Origin: Caulobacteraceae bacterium
Lineage (GTDB): Bacteria; Pseudomonadota; Alphaproteobacteria; Caulobacterales; Caulobacteraceae
Direction: 5' to 3'
NCBI GenBank assembly: GCA_003136615.1
Contig: PLFA01000196.1
Coordinates: 1,194-7,839 of the forward strand
DNA length: 6,646 nucleotides
Shown: positions 1 to 5,962 of the stretch, in pieces
How the letters are laid out: every line of letters begins with the position of its first letter
How positions within the stretch are numbered: position 1 is the stretch's first letter
Position numbers and translations under genes: made by a program
The notes under the pieces: model-generated
What the model was told of the DNA's origin: nothing
The model's database searches: none
Seen by the model: the letters and a program-made list of their open reading frames with translations, nothing else

Positions 1-1032
1 GGCCCAGGATCTGGGCGGCGCCGCATAGAGGGCCTCGCCGGGGAAATTGGCGAAGGCCGTGGGGGTCTCGCAGCGTTCGCCCTCTTTTAGAACCACGCCA
101 CCCTCTTCGAGCAACGCCCGATAGTACCAGGCGCCTGTCGTGAAGCTTCCCGTCATCACATAGATCATCAGATTGGTGAGGAGCTGATCCTTCGTGAAGA
201 CAGCCTCGAAGGGCGTCTCACGCCGGTCGCACCAGTCATAAAACCGCTCGACGATCCAGGCCGCCTGACCCACGGGGTTGCCGGCGCCCAGCCAGGCGAG
301 GGACTGAGGCTTGGAGGCCTGAAGGCGAAAATAAGCGCCCAACTGATCCATGGCCTGGCCTGTGCGGGTAAGCCAGGCGATCTCCGCGTCACTCTGCGGA
401 CCGCCCGCCGGGCGAAGACCGATCATGTTCAAGTGGATCGCGCGCACATTTTGGGCGTGGTCAATACCAAGGCAAGACGTCACCAGACTGCCCCAGTCGC
501 CCCCCTGGGCAAGATAGCGATCGTAGCCCAGCACCTGCGTCATCAGCGTGTTGAAAAGGCGCGCCGTGGCTCTCTGGCCGAAGGGACTCGCGGGCTTGGA
601 GGAGAAACCGAAGCCCGGCAGGGAGGGAATGACAAGGTCAAAGGCGTCGCTGGCGCTCCCGCCATGGCGGGACGGATGGCTGAGCTTATCGATTACACCC
701 CAGAATTCGTAATGGCTGCCTGGCCAGCCATGGCTGAGCAAAAGGGGGCGGCGCCCCTCCGCCTCGCCCACCACATTCAGATAATGCAGGTCGAAATCCT
801 CGACCTTGGCGATGAACTGCGGATAGCGGTTCAGATCCGCCACGGCGGCCCGCCAGTCATAGGCCAGAAGCCAATGATCGCAGAGGGCGCGCAAGAAAGC
901 GCCGTCACACCCATAGGCCCACCCGTCTTCGACCTCGGGGATCGGCGGCCAGGGATAGTTTCGCACCGCGTCCAGCACCGCTGAAATTCTGGCCGTGTCC
1001 CAGTTCACCTGAAACGGCGTCGCCTGGTTCAT
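1..1032 (-). CDS. Epoxide hydrolase, microsomal type (alpha/beta hydrolase with EHN N-terminal domain), C-terminus cut by window edge
   Basis: The minus-strand frame from ATG at 1032 is open for 344 codons to the left edge with no stop, so the 3' end lies outside the window. Residues about 59-90 (DWR, then LNRYPQF) match the epoxide hydrolase N-terminal (EHN) domain. HGWPGS at 101-106 is the HGxPGS oxyanion motif, and GGDWGS at 177-182 carries the presumed nucleophile Asp179. Tyr303/Tyr304 sit where the family's proton-donor Tyr is found, and FPGEALYAAPPRSWA near 330-344 matches the stretch before the missing C-terminus with the catalytic His. The family hydrolyses epoxides to diols through an ester intermediate; the substrate here is unknown. 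There is no signal peptide, so it is probably cytoplasmic. An AGGG ribosome site (1040-1043) lies 7 nt before the ATG. DUF983 ends 35 bp upstream on the same strand, so the two are probably co-transcribed. Other alpha/beta hydrolase activities, such as dehalogenase, are less likely given the EHN domain and GGDWGS. Confidence 0.92.
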   Translation of the reverse strand, partial: MNQATPFQVNWDTARISAVLDAVRNYPWPPIPEVEDGWAYGCDGAFLRALCDHWLLAYDWRAAVADLNRYPQFIAKVEDFDLHYLNVVGEAEGRRPLLLSHGWPGSHYEFWGVIDKLSHPSRHGGSASDAFDLVIPSLPGFGFSSKPASPFGQRATARLFNTLMTQVLGYDRYLAQGGDWGSLVTSCLGIDHAQNVRAIHLNMIGLRPAGGPQSDAEIAWLTRTGQAMDQLGAYFRLQASKPQSLAWLGAGNPVGQAAWIVERFYDWCDRRETPFEAVFTKDQLLTNLMIYVMTGSFTTGAWYYRALLEEGGVVLKEGERCETPTAFANFPGEALYAAPPRSWA

Positions 1033-1067
1033 GGATGTGCCCTGGGCATTGCCTGCGAGGGCCCGGC

Positions 1068-1466
1068 CTATTCCAAGCGGTCGGCGGTGTGAAGGGCGCC
1101 GTCCTCGCGGCGAATGCTGAGGGCATAGAGAAGGCCGATCACGGCGCCCTTGATCCTCGGCAACACGACCAGGGTGAAGGCCGCCAGAGGGATCAGAACG
1201 CCGGGGACGATCATCGCCACGGGCGCCTTCCAGATGAAGGGAAACAGCAAGAGGGGCGCGACCACGAGGTGGCCCACGATCAGGATGGTGAAATAGGCGG
1301 GGCCGTCATCGGAGGGGTATTGATCGAGGTCATGCCCGCAGACGGTGCAGACGAGCGAGACTTTCAGATAGCGATAGAAAATATCCCCCGCTCCGCAATG
1401 GGGGCATTTCCCGCGCAGACCACGCAACATGGCGCGGGCCACCGGTCGGAGAGGAGGCGAATTCAT
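1068..1466 (-). CDS. DUF983 family small membrane protein with two CxxC pairs
   Basis: This encodes 132 residues from ATG 1466 to TAG 1068-1070. The order is a basic N-terminus, a zinc-ribbon-like segment with CPHCG (Cys21/Cys24) and CTVCG (Cys40/Cys43), a conserved-looking DDGPAYFT segment (53-60), then two hydrophobic helices at about 59-78 and 83-103 and a charged tail. This is the usual DUF983 layout. The molecular function is not established; in some alphaproteobacteria the family lies in cytochrome c oxidase assembly clusters, but no such genes are visible here. The frame extends upstream to a GTG at 1541 (157 aa), whose GTGA overlaps the M28 peptidase stop and would suggest translational coupling. 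I prefer ATG 1466 because the extra 25 residues are Arg-rich and unlike the family N-terminus. Neither start has a clear Shine-Dalgarno sequence. It is probably metal- or redox-linked through the four cysteines, which is inference. Confidence 0.85.
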   Translation of the reverse strand: MNSPPLRPVARAMLRGLRGKCPHCGAGDIFYRYLKVSLVCTVCGHDLDQYPSDDGPAYFTILIVGHLVVAPLLLFPFIWKAPVAMIVPGVLIPLAAFTLVVLPRIKGAVIGLLYALSIRREDGALHTADRLE

Positions 1467-1537
1467 GATCTGGATATGGCCCAGAGGCCGCCGAAGCGAA
1501 AGGGCGCACGGGTCGCGCCGCGCGCACTCCGATGTGA

Positions 1538-2875
1538 TCACGACCCGGGTTTGGCCGCCGCCACGAAGGCGCCAACCTGACCCGGAAATTCCACGGGGCT
1601 TTGTGATCCGTCGGCCGCCACGGCTGAAACGCCAAAGTCATAGTCATCGATATTGATCCCTTTGAGGGTCAGGGTCGTGGCGGCTCCCGCATCACGGCTA
1701 TGAGTCCAAGAGGGCTCGACGGTGTCGCGCCACCAGACCCGATAACGGGCCGCCCCGGGAACCGCCGCCCACGTGAGCGTCGTATCCGCTGTCACGGCGC
1801 CCGAAATCTTCACGTCCATGGGCGGCGGCGGCGCGCTGGCCAGGGCGGCCAGTGTCAGGGCGTTAAGCCGGGTCACCTTAGCGAGATAGGTGAAATCCAC
1901 GCCCGAGATCACATCGCCATAGGCGATGCCGTTCTCCGTCCGCACATCCTGGTGCTGACGCGTATAGTTCTCATCTCCTTCGGTGATCCGCACCGCCGGG
2001 AAACCCGCCGCCTGCATCGGGGCCTGATCGCCGCCCCGGCCAAAGCGGTCGGCCCGCCAGATCTCGCGCACGATAAGGCCGGGCCGGTTTTCCTCCGAGA
2101 TCGTTTGGATGAACCGCGCGAGATTGCGCGAGGGCGAATCCGCCTCCCCCCCATTGCGCCGCCGCTCGGCGGACTGGGCGGCGGACTCATTCGCCCGCGT
2201 GCCCTCTGAGAACACCCGCACCACCTTATCCTCAATGCGCCCATCCTGACCGTGCGTGTTGCCCACGATGTCATTGTTGAGGACAGCCTCCACCCGCCAA
2301 CCCTTGGCCTTGGCATAGTCGGCAAGAATCTGACCGCCGTAGAGGCCCTGCTCCTCTCCGGACAAGACCGCATAGACGATGGTGGCGGGAAATTTGCGAC
2401 GGCTCAGCAGACGGGCCGACTCCATCACCGCGGCGACCCCCGAGGCGTCGTCATTGGCCCCCGGCGCGTCGCTCGTGGCGTTCAGTGGGTCGCTCACGCG
2501 GCTGTCGATATGAGCGCTGATAATGACCACCCGGTCCGGGTCCGATGTTCCGCGCTGAATGGCCAGCACATCCTGGACCAGGGTGGCCTTAAGGATCCGC
2601 GCGCCGGTCTCGGTGGCGGCGGGTGTCTGGATAACGAGGCAGCCGCCACAGTCCTTGCTCAAGGCCATGAAGCGCGCCCCCACCCAGCGCCGCGCGGCGC
2701 CGATGCCCCGGACGTCCGAAGTCGTATCCGACAGGGTGTGGCGGGTTCCGAAGGCCACCAGGCGGGTGATGGTCTCCTTGAGCGCCGCCGGATCGGGCGC
2801 CAGGTCGACACTTGCCGCCGCGGCTGTCGCCCATAGGCAAACGACGCATGACATGACCTTGGACATCAAACCCAT
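1538..2875 (-). CDS. Secreted M28 family zinc metallopeptidase with C-terminal fibronectin-III-like domain
   Basis: This encodes 445 residues from ATG 2875, with AGGG­G-type ribosome site 7 nt upstream, to TGA 1538-1540. Residues 1-21 form a signal peptide with likely cleavage after Ala-Ala-Ala21, giving a periplasmic or secreted enzyme. The M28 metal site is complete: AHIDS with His122, GANDDASG (139-146) with bridging Asp142, SGEEQG with catalytic Glu174 and ligand Glu175, NNDIVGN with Asp202, and RQHQD with His308. This predicts a two-zinc aminopeptidase or carboxypeptidase; the family is mostly aminopeptidases and the substrate cannot be read from sequence. Residues about 350-442 are a separate beta-rich module that looks like fibronectin type III (TLTWAAVPGAARYRVWWRD, then DYDFGVSAVAADG), following a Pro-rich linker. 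Such modules usually aid binding or surface association. It is the first gene of the leftward unit and is transcribed divergently from pal. Confidence 0.93.
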   Translation of the reverse strand: MGLMSKVMSCVVCLWATAAAASVDLAPDPAALKETITRLVAFGTRHTLSDTTSDVRGIGAARRWVGARFMALSKDCGGCLVIQTPAATETGARILKATLVQDVLAIQRGTSDPDRVVIISAHIDSRVSDPLNATSDAPGANDDASGVAAVMESARLLSRRKFPATIVYAVLSGEEQGLYGGQILADYAKAKGWRVEAVLNNDIVGNTHGQDGRIEDKVVRVFSEGTRANESAAQSAERRRNGGEADSPSRNLARFIQTISEENRPGLIVREIWRADRFGRGGDQAPMQAAGFPAVRITEGDENYTRQHQDVRTENGIAYGDVISGVDFTYLAKVTRLNALTLAALASAPPPPMDVKISGAVTADTTLTWAAVPGAARYRVWWRDTVEPSWTHSRDAGAATTLTLKGINIDDYDFGVSAVAADGSQSPVEFPGQVGAFVAAAKPGS

Positions 2876-2882
2876 CGCGTGG

Positions 2883-2887
2883 CCCCT
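2883..2887 (-). promoter_or_regulatory. Ribosome binding site of the M28 peptidase gene
   Basis: On the minus strand the sequence AGGGG lies 7 nt before ATG 2875. It supports that ATG over the next in-frame ATGs (residues 4 and 8), which would also shorten the signal peptide. Confidence 0.6.
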
Positions 2888-2983
2888 GAAGCTGGGACGT
2901 CAGGCGACTCTCGCCCGCGCGCCGTTGGCCTTAGTGCATCAACATGACCACGACAAAATCTCAGCAAAGCAACAAATCCCAGC

Positions 2984-3012
2984 CAATCCCATCAAGCGGC
3001 GCCATGGGATTG
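2984..3012. repeat. 9-bp perfect inverted repeat with an adjoining direct repeat
   Basis: CAATCCCAT (2984-2992) and ATGGGATTG (3004-3012) are exact reverse complements separated by 11 nt. A further AATCCCA copy lies at 2975-2981, exactly 10 bp before the left arm's AATCCCA (2985-2991), which puts the two on the same DNA face. The arrangement fits an operator for a dimeric regulator or a transcript hairpin. Which gene it would control is not determined, as it lies about 100 bp from each start codon. Confidence 0.6.
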
Positions 3013-3028
3013 ACCAACTTGGCGCATA

Positions 3029-3061
3029 GGAGCGCCCCATCGCTCCGGAGGCTATGGAGCG
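3029..3061. repeat. Three-half-site repeat forming two mutually exclusive hairpins upstream of pal
   Basis: GGAGCG (3029-3034), CGCTCC (3041-3046) and GGAGCG (3056-3061) are three copies of one half-site in alternating orientation. The middle copy can pair with the left one (6-nt loop) or the right one (9-nt loop), but not both. An 8-bp palindrome CTCCGGAG (3043-3050) lies at the centre. The direct copies, taken with flanks, are CATAGGAGCGC (3025-3035) and CTATGGAGCGC (3052-3062), 27 bp apart. The right end is 52 nt before the pal ATG, so it may lie in the pal leader or act as a protein-binding site. Confidence 0.6.
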
Positions 3062-3100
3062 CTGTAAGCTTTTGAGCGTTCTGTCTTAGCCATAATCTTT

Positions 3101-3104
3101 GGAG
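3101..3104 (+). promoter_or_regulatory. Ribosome binding site of pal
   Basis: GGAG lies 9 nt before ATG 3114. It decides the start: the in-frame TTG at 3099 overlaps this site and cannot use it, so pal begins at 3114 rather than 3099. Confidence 0.75.
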
Positions 3105-3113
3105 AACATCACG

Positions 3114-3677
3114 ATGAACCCAGTGCATCGCCGGATAGCCGGATCGGCGGTCTGCATTATGGCCGCGGTCTCGATCGCCGCCTGCGCCAGCCATCCCAAA
3201 CCAACGCCGGTGGCGAGCGCAGCGCCGCCGTCCGCTCCGCCCCCCGCCTATACGCCGCCCTATGCGCCGCCGCCCATGGCCCAGGGCCCGATCGGACCCG
3301 TCCCCGGCTCTGTGCAGGACTTTGTGGTCCATGCCGGTGATCGTATCTATTTTGACTTCGACAAATACACCCTGCGCGCGGACGCCGATTCGACCCTGGG
3401 CGCGCAGGCGTCGTGGCTGGATCGCTATCCGCAGGTCATGGTGCGAATTGAAGGCAATACCGATGATCGCGGGACACGGGAGTACAATTTCGCCCTGGGC
3501 GCCCGGCGCGCGTCTTCTGTAAAGGATTACCTGGTGTCCCATGGTGTGGCGCCGTCGCGTATCGAGACGGTGTCCTATGGCAAGGAACATCCGATCGCGC
3601 TGGGTGGGACCGAGGATGACTATGCCAAGAACCGTAACGCCCACACGGACATCACCTCTGGAGCGCGCCCCTCCTAA
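3114..3677 (+). CDS. pal: Peptidoglycan-associated lipoprotein Pal
   Basis: Pal is the outer-membrane lipoprotein of the Tol-Pal system; it binds peptidoglycan and TolB and helps outer-membrane constriction at division. The 187-residue product starts with a lipoprotein signal ending in the lipobox IAAC, so Cys24 is the lipidated residue. A Pro/Ala-rich tether (about 28-64) follows, then an OmpA-like domain (about 76-181) with IYFDFDKYTLRADA, EGNTDDRGTREYNFALGARRA and VSYGKEHP. Asp117 and Arg132 align with the residues that contact diaminopimelate in OmpA-like domains. Two departures from the common Pal pattern are Asn115, where His is frequent (GHxDERG), and NRNA, where NRR is usual near the end. 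The length is normal. cpoB begins inside its last 56 bases. tolB is not upstream; transcription must start in the divergent gap. Confidence 0.95.
   Translation: MNPVHRRIAGSAVCIMAAVSIAACASHPKPTPVASAAPPSAPPPAYTPPYAPPPMAQGPIGPVPGSVQDFVVHAGDRIYFDFDKYTLRADADSTLGAQASWLDRYPQVMVRIEGNTDDRGTREYNFALGARRASSVKDYLVSHGVAPSRIETVSYGKEHPIALGGTEDDYAKNRNAHTDITSGARPS
3612..3615 (+). promoter_or_regulatory. Ribosome binding site of cpoB, inside pal
   Basis: GAGG lies 6 nt before ATG 3622. It supports 3622 over ATG 3616, which abuts it, and over the far-upstream ATG 3541, which would create a long overlap with pal. Confidence 0.55.
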
Positions 3678-4560
3678 CCCGCCCTGGCGCCGGGCTGCGT
3701 GGCTGATCAGCTGCGCGGCCCTCGCAGTGGGCGTTGTCGCGGGCGGCGCTTATCACGCCGTCGCACAGGTGTCGTTGGATGCGCCGCCGCTTGCCGAGTC
3801 AGACGCCAAGCGTCTCGACCGGATGGAAAAGGCGATGAAGGAACTGCGCGCCATCGTCTTCCAGGGCCGCGAGACCGGAGCCCCCGTCGTGGTCCAGCCC
3901 GCCGACACCGAGGCCAATCTCCAGAGGCTCAGCGACCGGCTGAGCGACCTGGAACAGTCCCTCGCGAAGCTGAATGGGGAGTTGGAGGTTACACGCCACG
4001 ATGTGGACCAGTCCCGTCAGGGCGCCAGCGACCTGCGCACAACCCTCGCCAGTATGAAGGACGAGATCGCCGCCCTGGAGAAAGCCGTCCAGACGCTGAC
4101 CCCGCCGCCTCAGCCGGCCGCCCCAGCCCCGGGTGATCTCGGCGCCGGCGCGCCTCAGGCCGCGTCGCCAGCCCTTAATCCCGCCGCACAGTTCGCGGCC
4201 GCCCAGACGGCTCTGGAACAGGGCGATATGGCGACGGCGGAGGCCGGGTTTCGCGCCTTCATCGCTCAGAATGGCGATGGGCCTAAGGGTCCAGAAGCGC
4301 GCTATGGGCTCGCCCGCGCCCTGATCTCGCGACACGACTGGCAGGACGCCGCCACCGCCGACATCGGCGCCATCCGCGGATGGCCTCACACCCACTGGGC
4401 GCCGGCGGCGGTGCTGGACCTCTCCCGGTCCCTTATGGCCCTGGGGAAACCACAAGACGCCTGCGAGACACTCGGCGAACTCACCCGGCGGTACCCGTCC
4501 GTGGCCCCCGCGATTTTGAAGGACGCCCGCAATCTTAAGGTCGAAGCCCAATGCGGGTGA
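3622..4560 (+). CDS. cpoB: Cell division coordinator CpoB / Tol-Pal system protein YbgF
   Basis: CpoB is a periplasmic partner of Tol-Pal. In E. coli it links Tol energy to peptidoglycan synthesis by PBP1B. The 312-residue product has a basic N-region, a hydrophobic stretch at 25-48 with likely cleavage after AVA (48), and two heptad-rich coiled-coil segments (about 58-78 and 96-160) matching the trimerising N-terminus. A Pro/Ala linker (161-186) follows, then tetratricopeptide repeats (about 187-305). Cys281 and Cys311 near the end may form a disulphide, as seen in alphaproteobacterial YbgF; this is inferred. ATG 3622 overlaps the end of pal by 56 bp. No ATG or GTG occurs between it and the hydrophobic core, so the signal peptide has an unusually long N-region of about 24 residues with five Arg. 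The frame is also open upstream, but that part simply overlaps pal. Coupled translation with pal is likely. Confidence 0.92.
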   Translation: MPRTVTPTRTSPLERAPPNPPWRRAAWLISCAALAVGVVAGGAYHAVAQVSLDAPPLAESDAKRLDRMEKAMKELRAIVFQGRETGAPVVVQPADTEANLQRLSDRLSDLEQSLAKLNGELEVTRHDVDQSRQGASDLRTTLASMKDEIAALEKAVQTLTPPPQPAAPAPGDLGAGAPQAASPALNPAAQFAAAQTALEQGDMATAEAGFRAFIAQNGDGPKGPEARYGLARALISRHDWQDAATADIGAIRGWPHTHWAPAAVLDLSRSLMALGKPQDACETLGELTRRYPSVAPAILKDARNLKVEAQCG

Positions 4561-4669
4561 GGGTGGGGCGGATGAAAACGGGATTTCGGCCATAGGGGCC
4601 GCGCGGGTCTCACGCGCCGCATCACCGGGGGGGGCCTGGCGATGGGAGGGATCGGCCTGCGCCGCGGTT
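4561..4669 (+). other. Spacer between cpoB and tilS with G8 run and strong Shine-Dalgarno-like sequence
   Basis: This 109-bp gap holds a run of eight G (4627-4634) and GGGAGGG (4644-4650). A 12-codon frame, ATG 4642 to TAG 4680, ends just past the tilS start. The tilS frame itself is open back to a TGA at 4517-4519 but has no ATG, GTG or TTG before 4670. No terminator-like hairpin with a T-tract is seen, so cpoB and tilS may be read together. Confidence 0.5.
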
Positions 4670-5962
4670 TTGGACCATAGGCTGGCGAGGCGGGACGCCG
4701 CGCCCATCATCCTGGGATTTTCGGGCGGCGGCGACTCGATGGCGCTATTGCGCCTGACACGCGACTGGGCCGCCCAGGCGGGCCGCCGTCTCATCGCCGT
4801 CACGGTCGACCATCAGATCCGGCCCGAGGGCGCGGCCTGGGCGAGATGGTGTGAGGCCCGTTGCCGCAGCCTCGGCGTGACGCACCTGACGCGCGTCTGG
4901 CGCGGCCGCAAGCCCGCGACTGGCTTGCCGGCGGCTGCGCGGGAGGCCCGACACGGCATCCTGGCGGAGGCCGCGCGCCAGGCCGGGGCGCGAGTCATAC
5001 TCTTGGGCCATACCGCCGACGATGTTCTGGAATCGGCTTGGATGCGGTCGCAAGGTCTTCGCACGCCCGCCCCCCGTGAATGGTCGCCTTCGCCAATTTG
5101 GCCGGACGGGCGAGATCAATTTATTCTGCGGCCGCTCTTGGGGGCCCGGCGGGAGGATCTGAGGCTGTGGCTCCGCGAGATCGGCGAGACCTGGATTGAC
5201 GATCCCGGAAATGATGACCTGACCAGCGCCAGAATTCGCGCCCGGCGGGCGATCAGCCAGGGGGCGACTCCCCAGGATATATCCACACCCCGTCCGCCGG
5301 GCCTCCCGCCATTTCAGGAGGGAAGGGCGGGCGAGTTGACAGGCGCCGTCAGCGACTTTCGCGGCGCCGGCGAGCTGGCGGCGCGGGTTTGGCTGGGCGC
5401 GGGCTTGGTGTGCGTCGGCGGCGCCCCGAAGGCGCCGCCGCGCCCCGCGCTGGAGACGATCCTGGCGCGCATTTATTCCGGTAAGCCCATCGCCGTGACA
5501 CTGGCCGGCGCACGCCTGATCGCCGAGGCGGGAACCCTGATCCTGGCCCGCGAAACCGGTGATCGGCGGGGCGGTCGCGGCGTGGACATGCCCCTTCGGC
5601 CCGGCCCAACGGCAATCTGGGACGGGCGCTTCGAGGTCATCGCCAGGGCCCCCGGGTGGTGCGTGGGTCACCTCGCAGGGAGGGCGAGGAAACTGGACTC
5701 TGTGTCGGGGGAGGTTTTGAAAAGCCTTTCAGGCGGCGGGCGGCGGGCGGTTCCCGCGTTGCTGGGACCGGCCGGCGAGGTGCTCTGTCCCACCCTGCAA
5801 CGCACTGACGCGGGCGAAGCGCGGTCTCTGATTATGCGAAGACTTGCCGCCCATTGTGGGGCGATCCAACATGAATCTGAGCTCGGCACATGGCGTAATG
5901 CCCGATTACCCCCTAAATCCTTACCCATGAGAGGTATGAGGCCCGCCGATGAACCTTCGTAA
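4670..5962 (+). CDS. tilS: tRNA(Ile)-lysidine synthetase TilS
   Basis: TilS uses ATP to attach lysine to C34 of tRNA-Ile(CAU), so that it reads AUA and is charged with Ile rather than Met. It acts in the cytoplasm and is normally essential. The 430-residue product carries the PP-loop SGGGDS (18-23), VDHQIRPE (46-53), LGHTADDVLE (112-121), RPLLGARRED (154-163) and DPGNDD (178-183), the usual order for the N-terminal ATPase domain. The C-terminal half (about 230-400) is divergent, as in Caulobacterales-type TilS, with TLAGARL (277-283) and WDGRFEV (317-323). A Pro-rich linker (about 199-215) joins the halves. The start is TTG 4670, the only usual start codon available before the PP-loop. Only 17 residues precede SGGGDS, and the nearest Shine-Dalgarno-like sequence is 19 nt away, so the true N-terminus is uncertain. 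It ends inside ftsH (14-bp overlap). Confidence 0.93.
   Translation: MDHRLARRDAAPIILGFSGGGDSMALLRLTRDWAAQAGRRLIAVTVDHQIRPEGAAWARWCEARCRSLGVTHLTRVWRGRKPATGLPAAAREARHGILAEAARQAGARVILLGHTADDVLESAWMRSQGLRTPAPREWSPSPIWPDGRDQFILRPLLGARREDLRLWLREIGETWIDDPGNDDLTSARIRARRAISQGATPQDISTPRPPGLPPFQEGRAGELTGAVSDFRGAGELAARVWLGAGLVCVGGAPKAPPRPALETILARIYSGKPIAVTLAGARLIAEAGTLILARETGDRRGGRGVDMPLRPGPTAIWDGRFEVIARAPGWCVGHLAGRARKLDSVSGEVLKSLSGGGRRAVPALLGPAGEVLCPTLQRTDAGEARSLIMRRLAAHCGAIQHESELGTWRNARLPPKSLPMRGMRPADEPS
5416..5440. repeat. 10-bp perfect inverted repeat inside tilS
   Basis: CGGCGGCGCC (5416-5425) and GGCGCCGCCG (5431-5440) are exact reverse complements around a 5-nt loop, CCGAA. It encodes residues 249-257, a weakly conserved linker. 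It would make a very stable mRNA hairpin but may be only a by-product of GC-rich codons. Confidence 0.5.
5938..5941 (+). promoter_or_regulatory. Ribosome binding site of ftsH, inside tilS
   Basis: GAGG lies 7 nt before ATG 5949, within the last codons of tilS. It fixes the ftsH start at 5949. Confidence 0.7.

Larger units (their letters stand above)
2876..3113. promoter_or_regulatory. Divergent intergenic region between the M28 peptidase unit and pal
   Basis: This 238-bp gap separates two outward-reading units, so it must contain promoters for both. Its centre (about 2940-3025) is more A/T-rich than the flanking genes. Two repeat structures sit in it and are listed separately. No convincing -35/-10 pair was found. 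CATAAT at 3091-3096 resembles a -10 box but would start transcription inside the pal ribosome site. On the minus strand TTGGCT and TGAGAT are spaced 17 bp apart but match consensus weakly. No open reading frame in it resembles a protein. Confidence 0.6.

Noticed and set aside
433..984. Plus-strand open frame of 183 codons
   Set aside because: It is antisense to the epoxide hydrolase, whose motifs are clear; the translation resembles no family and GC-rich coding DNA commonly leaves such open frames.
1538..1541. GTG at 1541 as the DUF983 start
   Set aside because: The GTGA overlap is attractive, but the added 25 residues are Arg-rich, unlike the family N-terminus, and there is no Shine-Dalgarno sequence; kept as an alternative only.
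2906..2910. GACTC as a CcrM (GANTC) methylation site controlling the peptidase gene
   Set aside because: A single GANTC in a gap of this size is expected by chance and no CtrA-like TTAA-N7-TTAA box accompanies it.
3091..3096. CATAAT as a -10 box for pal
   Set aside because: Transcription would begin near 3103, removing the ribosome site at 3101-3104, and no -35 box lies at 16-18 bp.
2961..3644. Minus-strand open frame of 227 codons spanning the divergent gap and pal
   Set aside because: Its composition is Arg/Gly-rich and unlike a folded protein, and it opposes the well-supported pal gene.
3799..4803. Minus-strand open frame of 334 codons
   Set aside because: It lies opposite cpoB and the tilS start; its translation is Arg/Gly/Pro-rich with no domain, while the plus strand encodes a clear coiled-coil/TPR protein.
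4745..5671. Minus-strand open frame of 308 codons
   Set aside because: It is the antisense shadow of tilS, with low-complexity composition and no recognisable motif.
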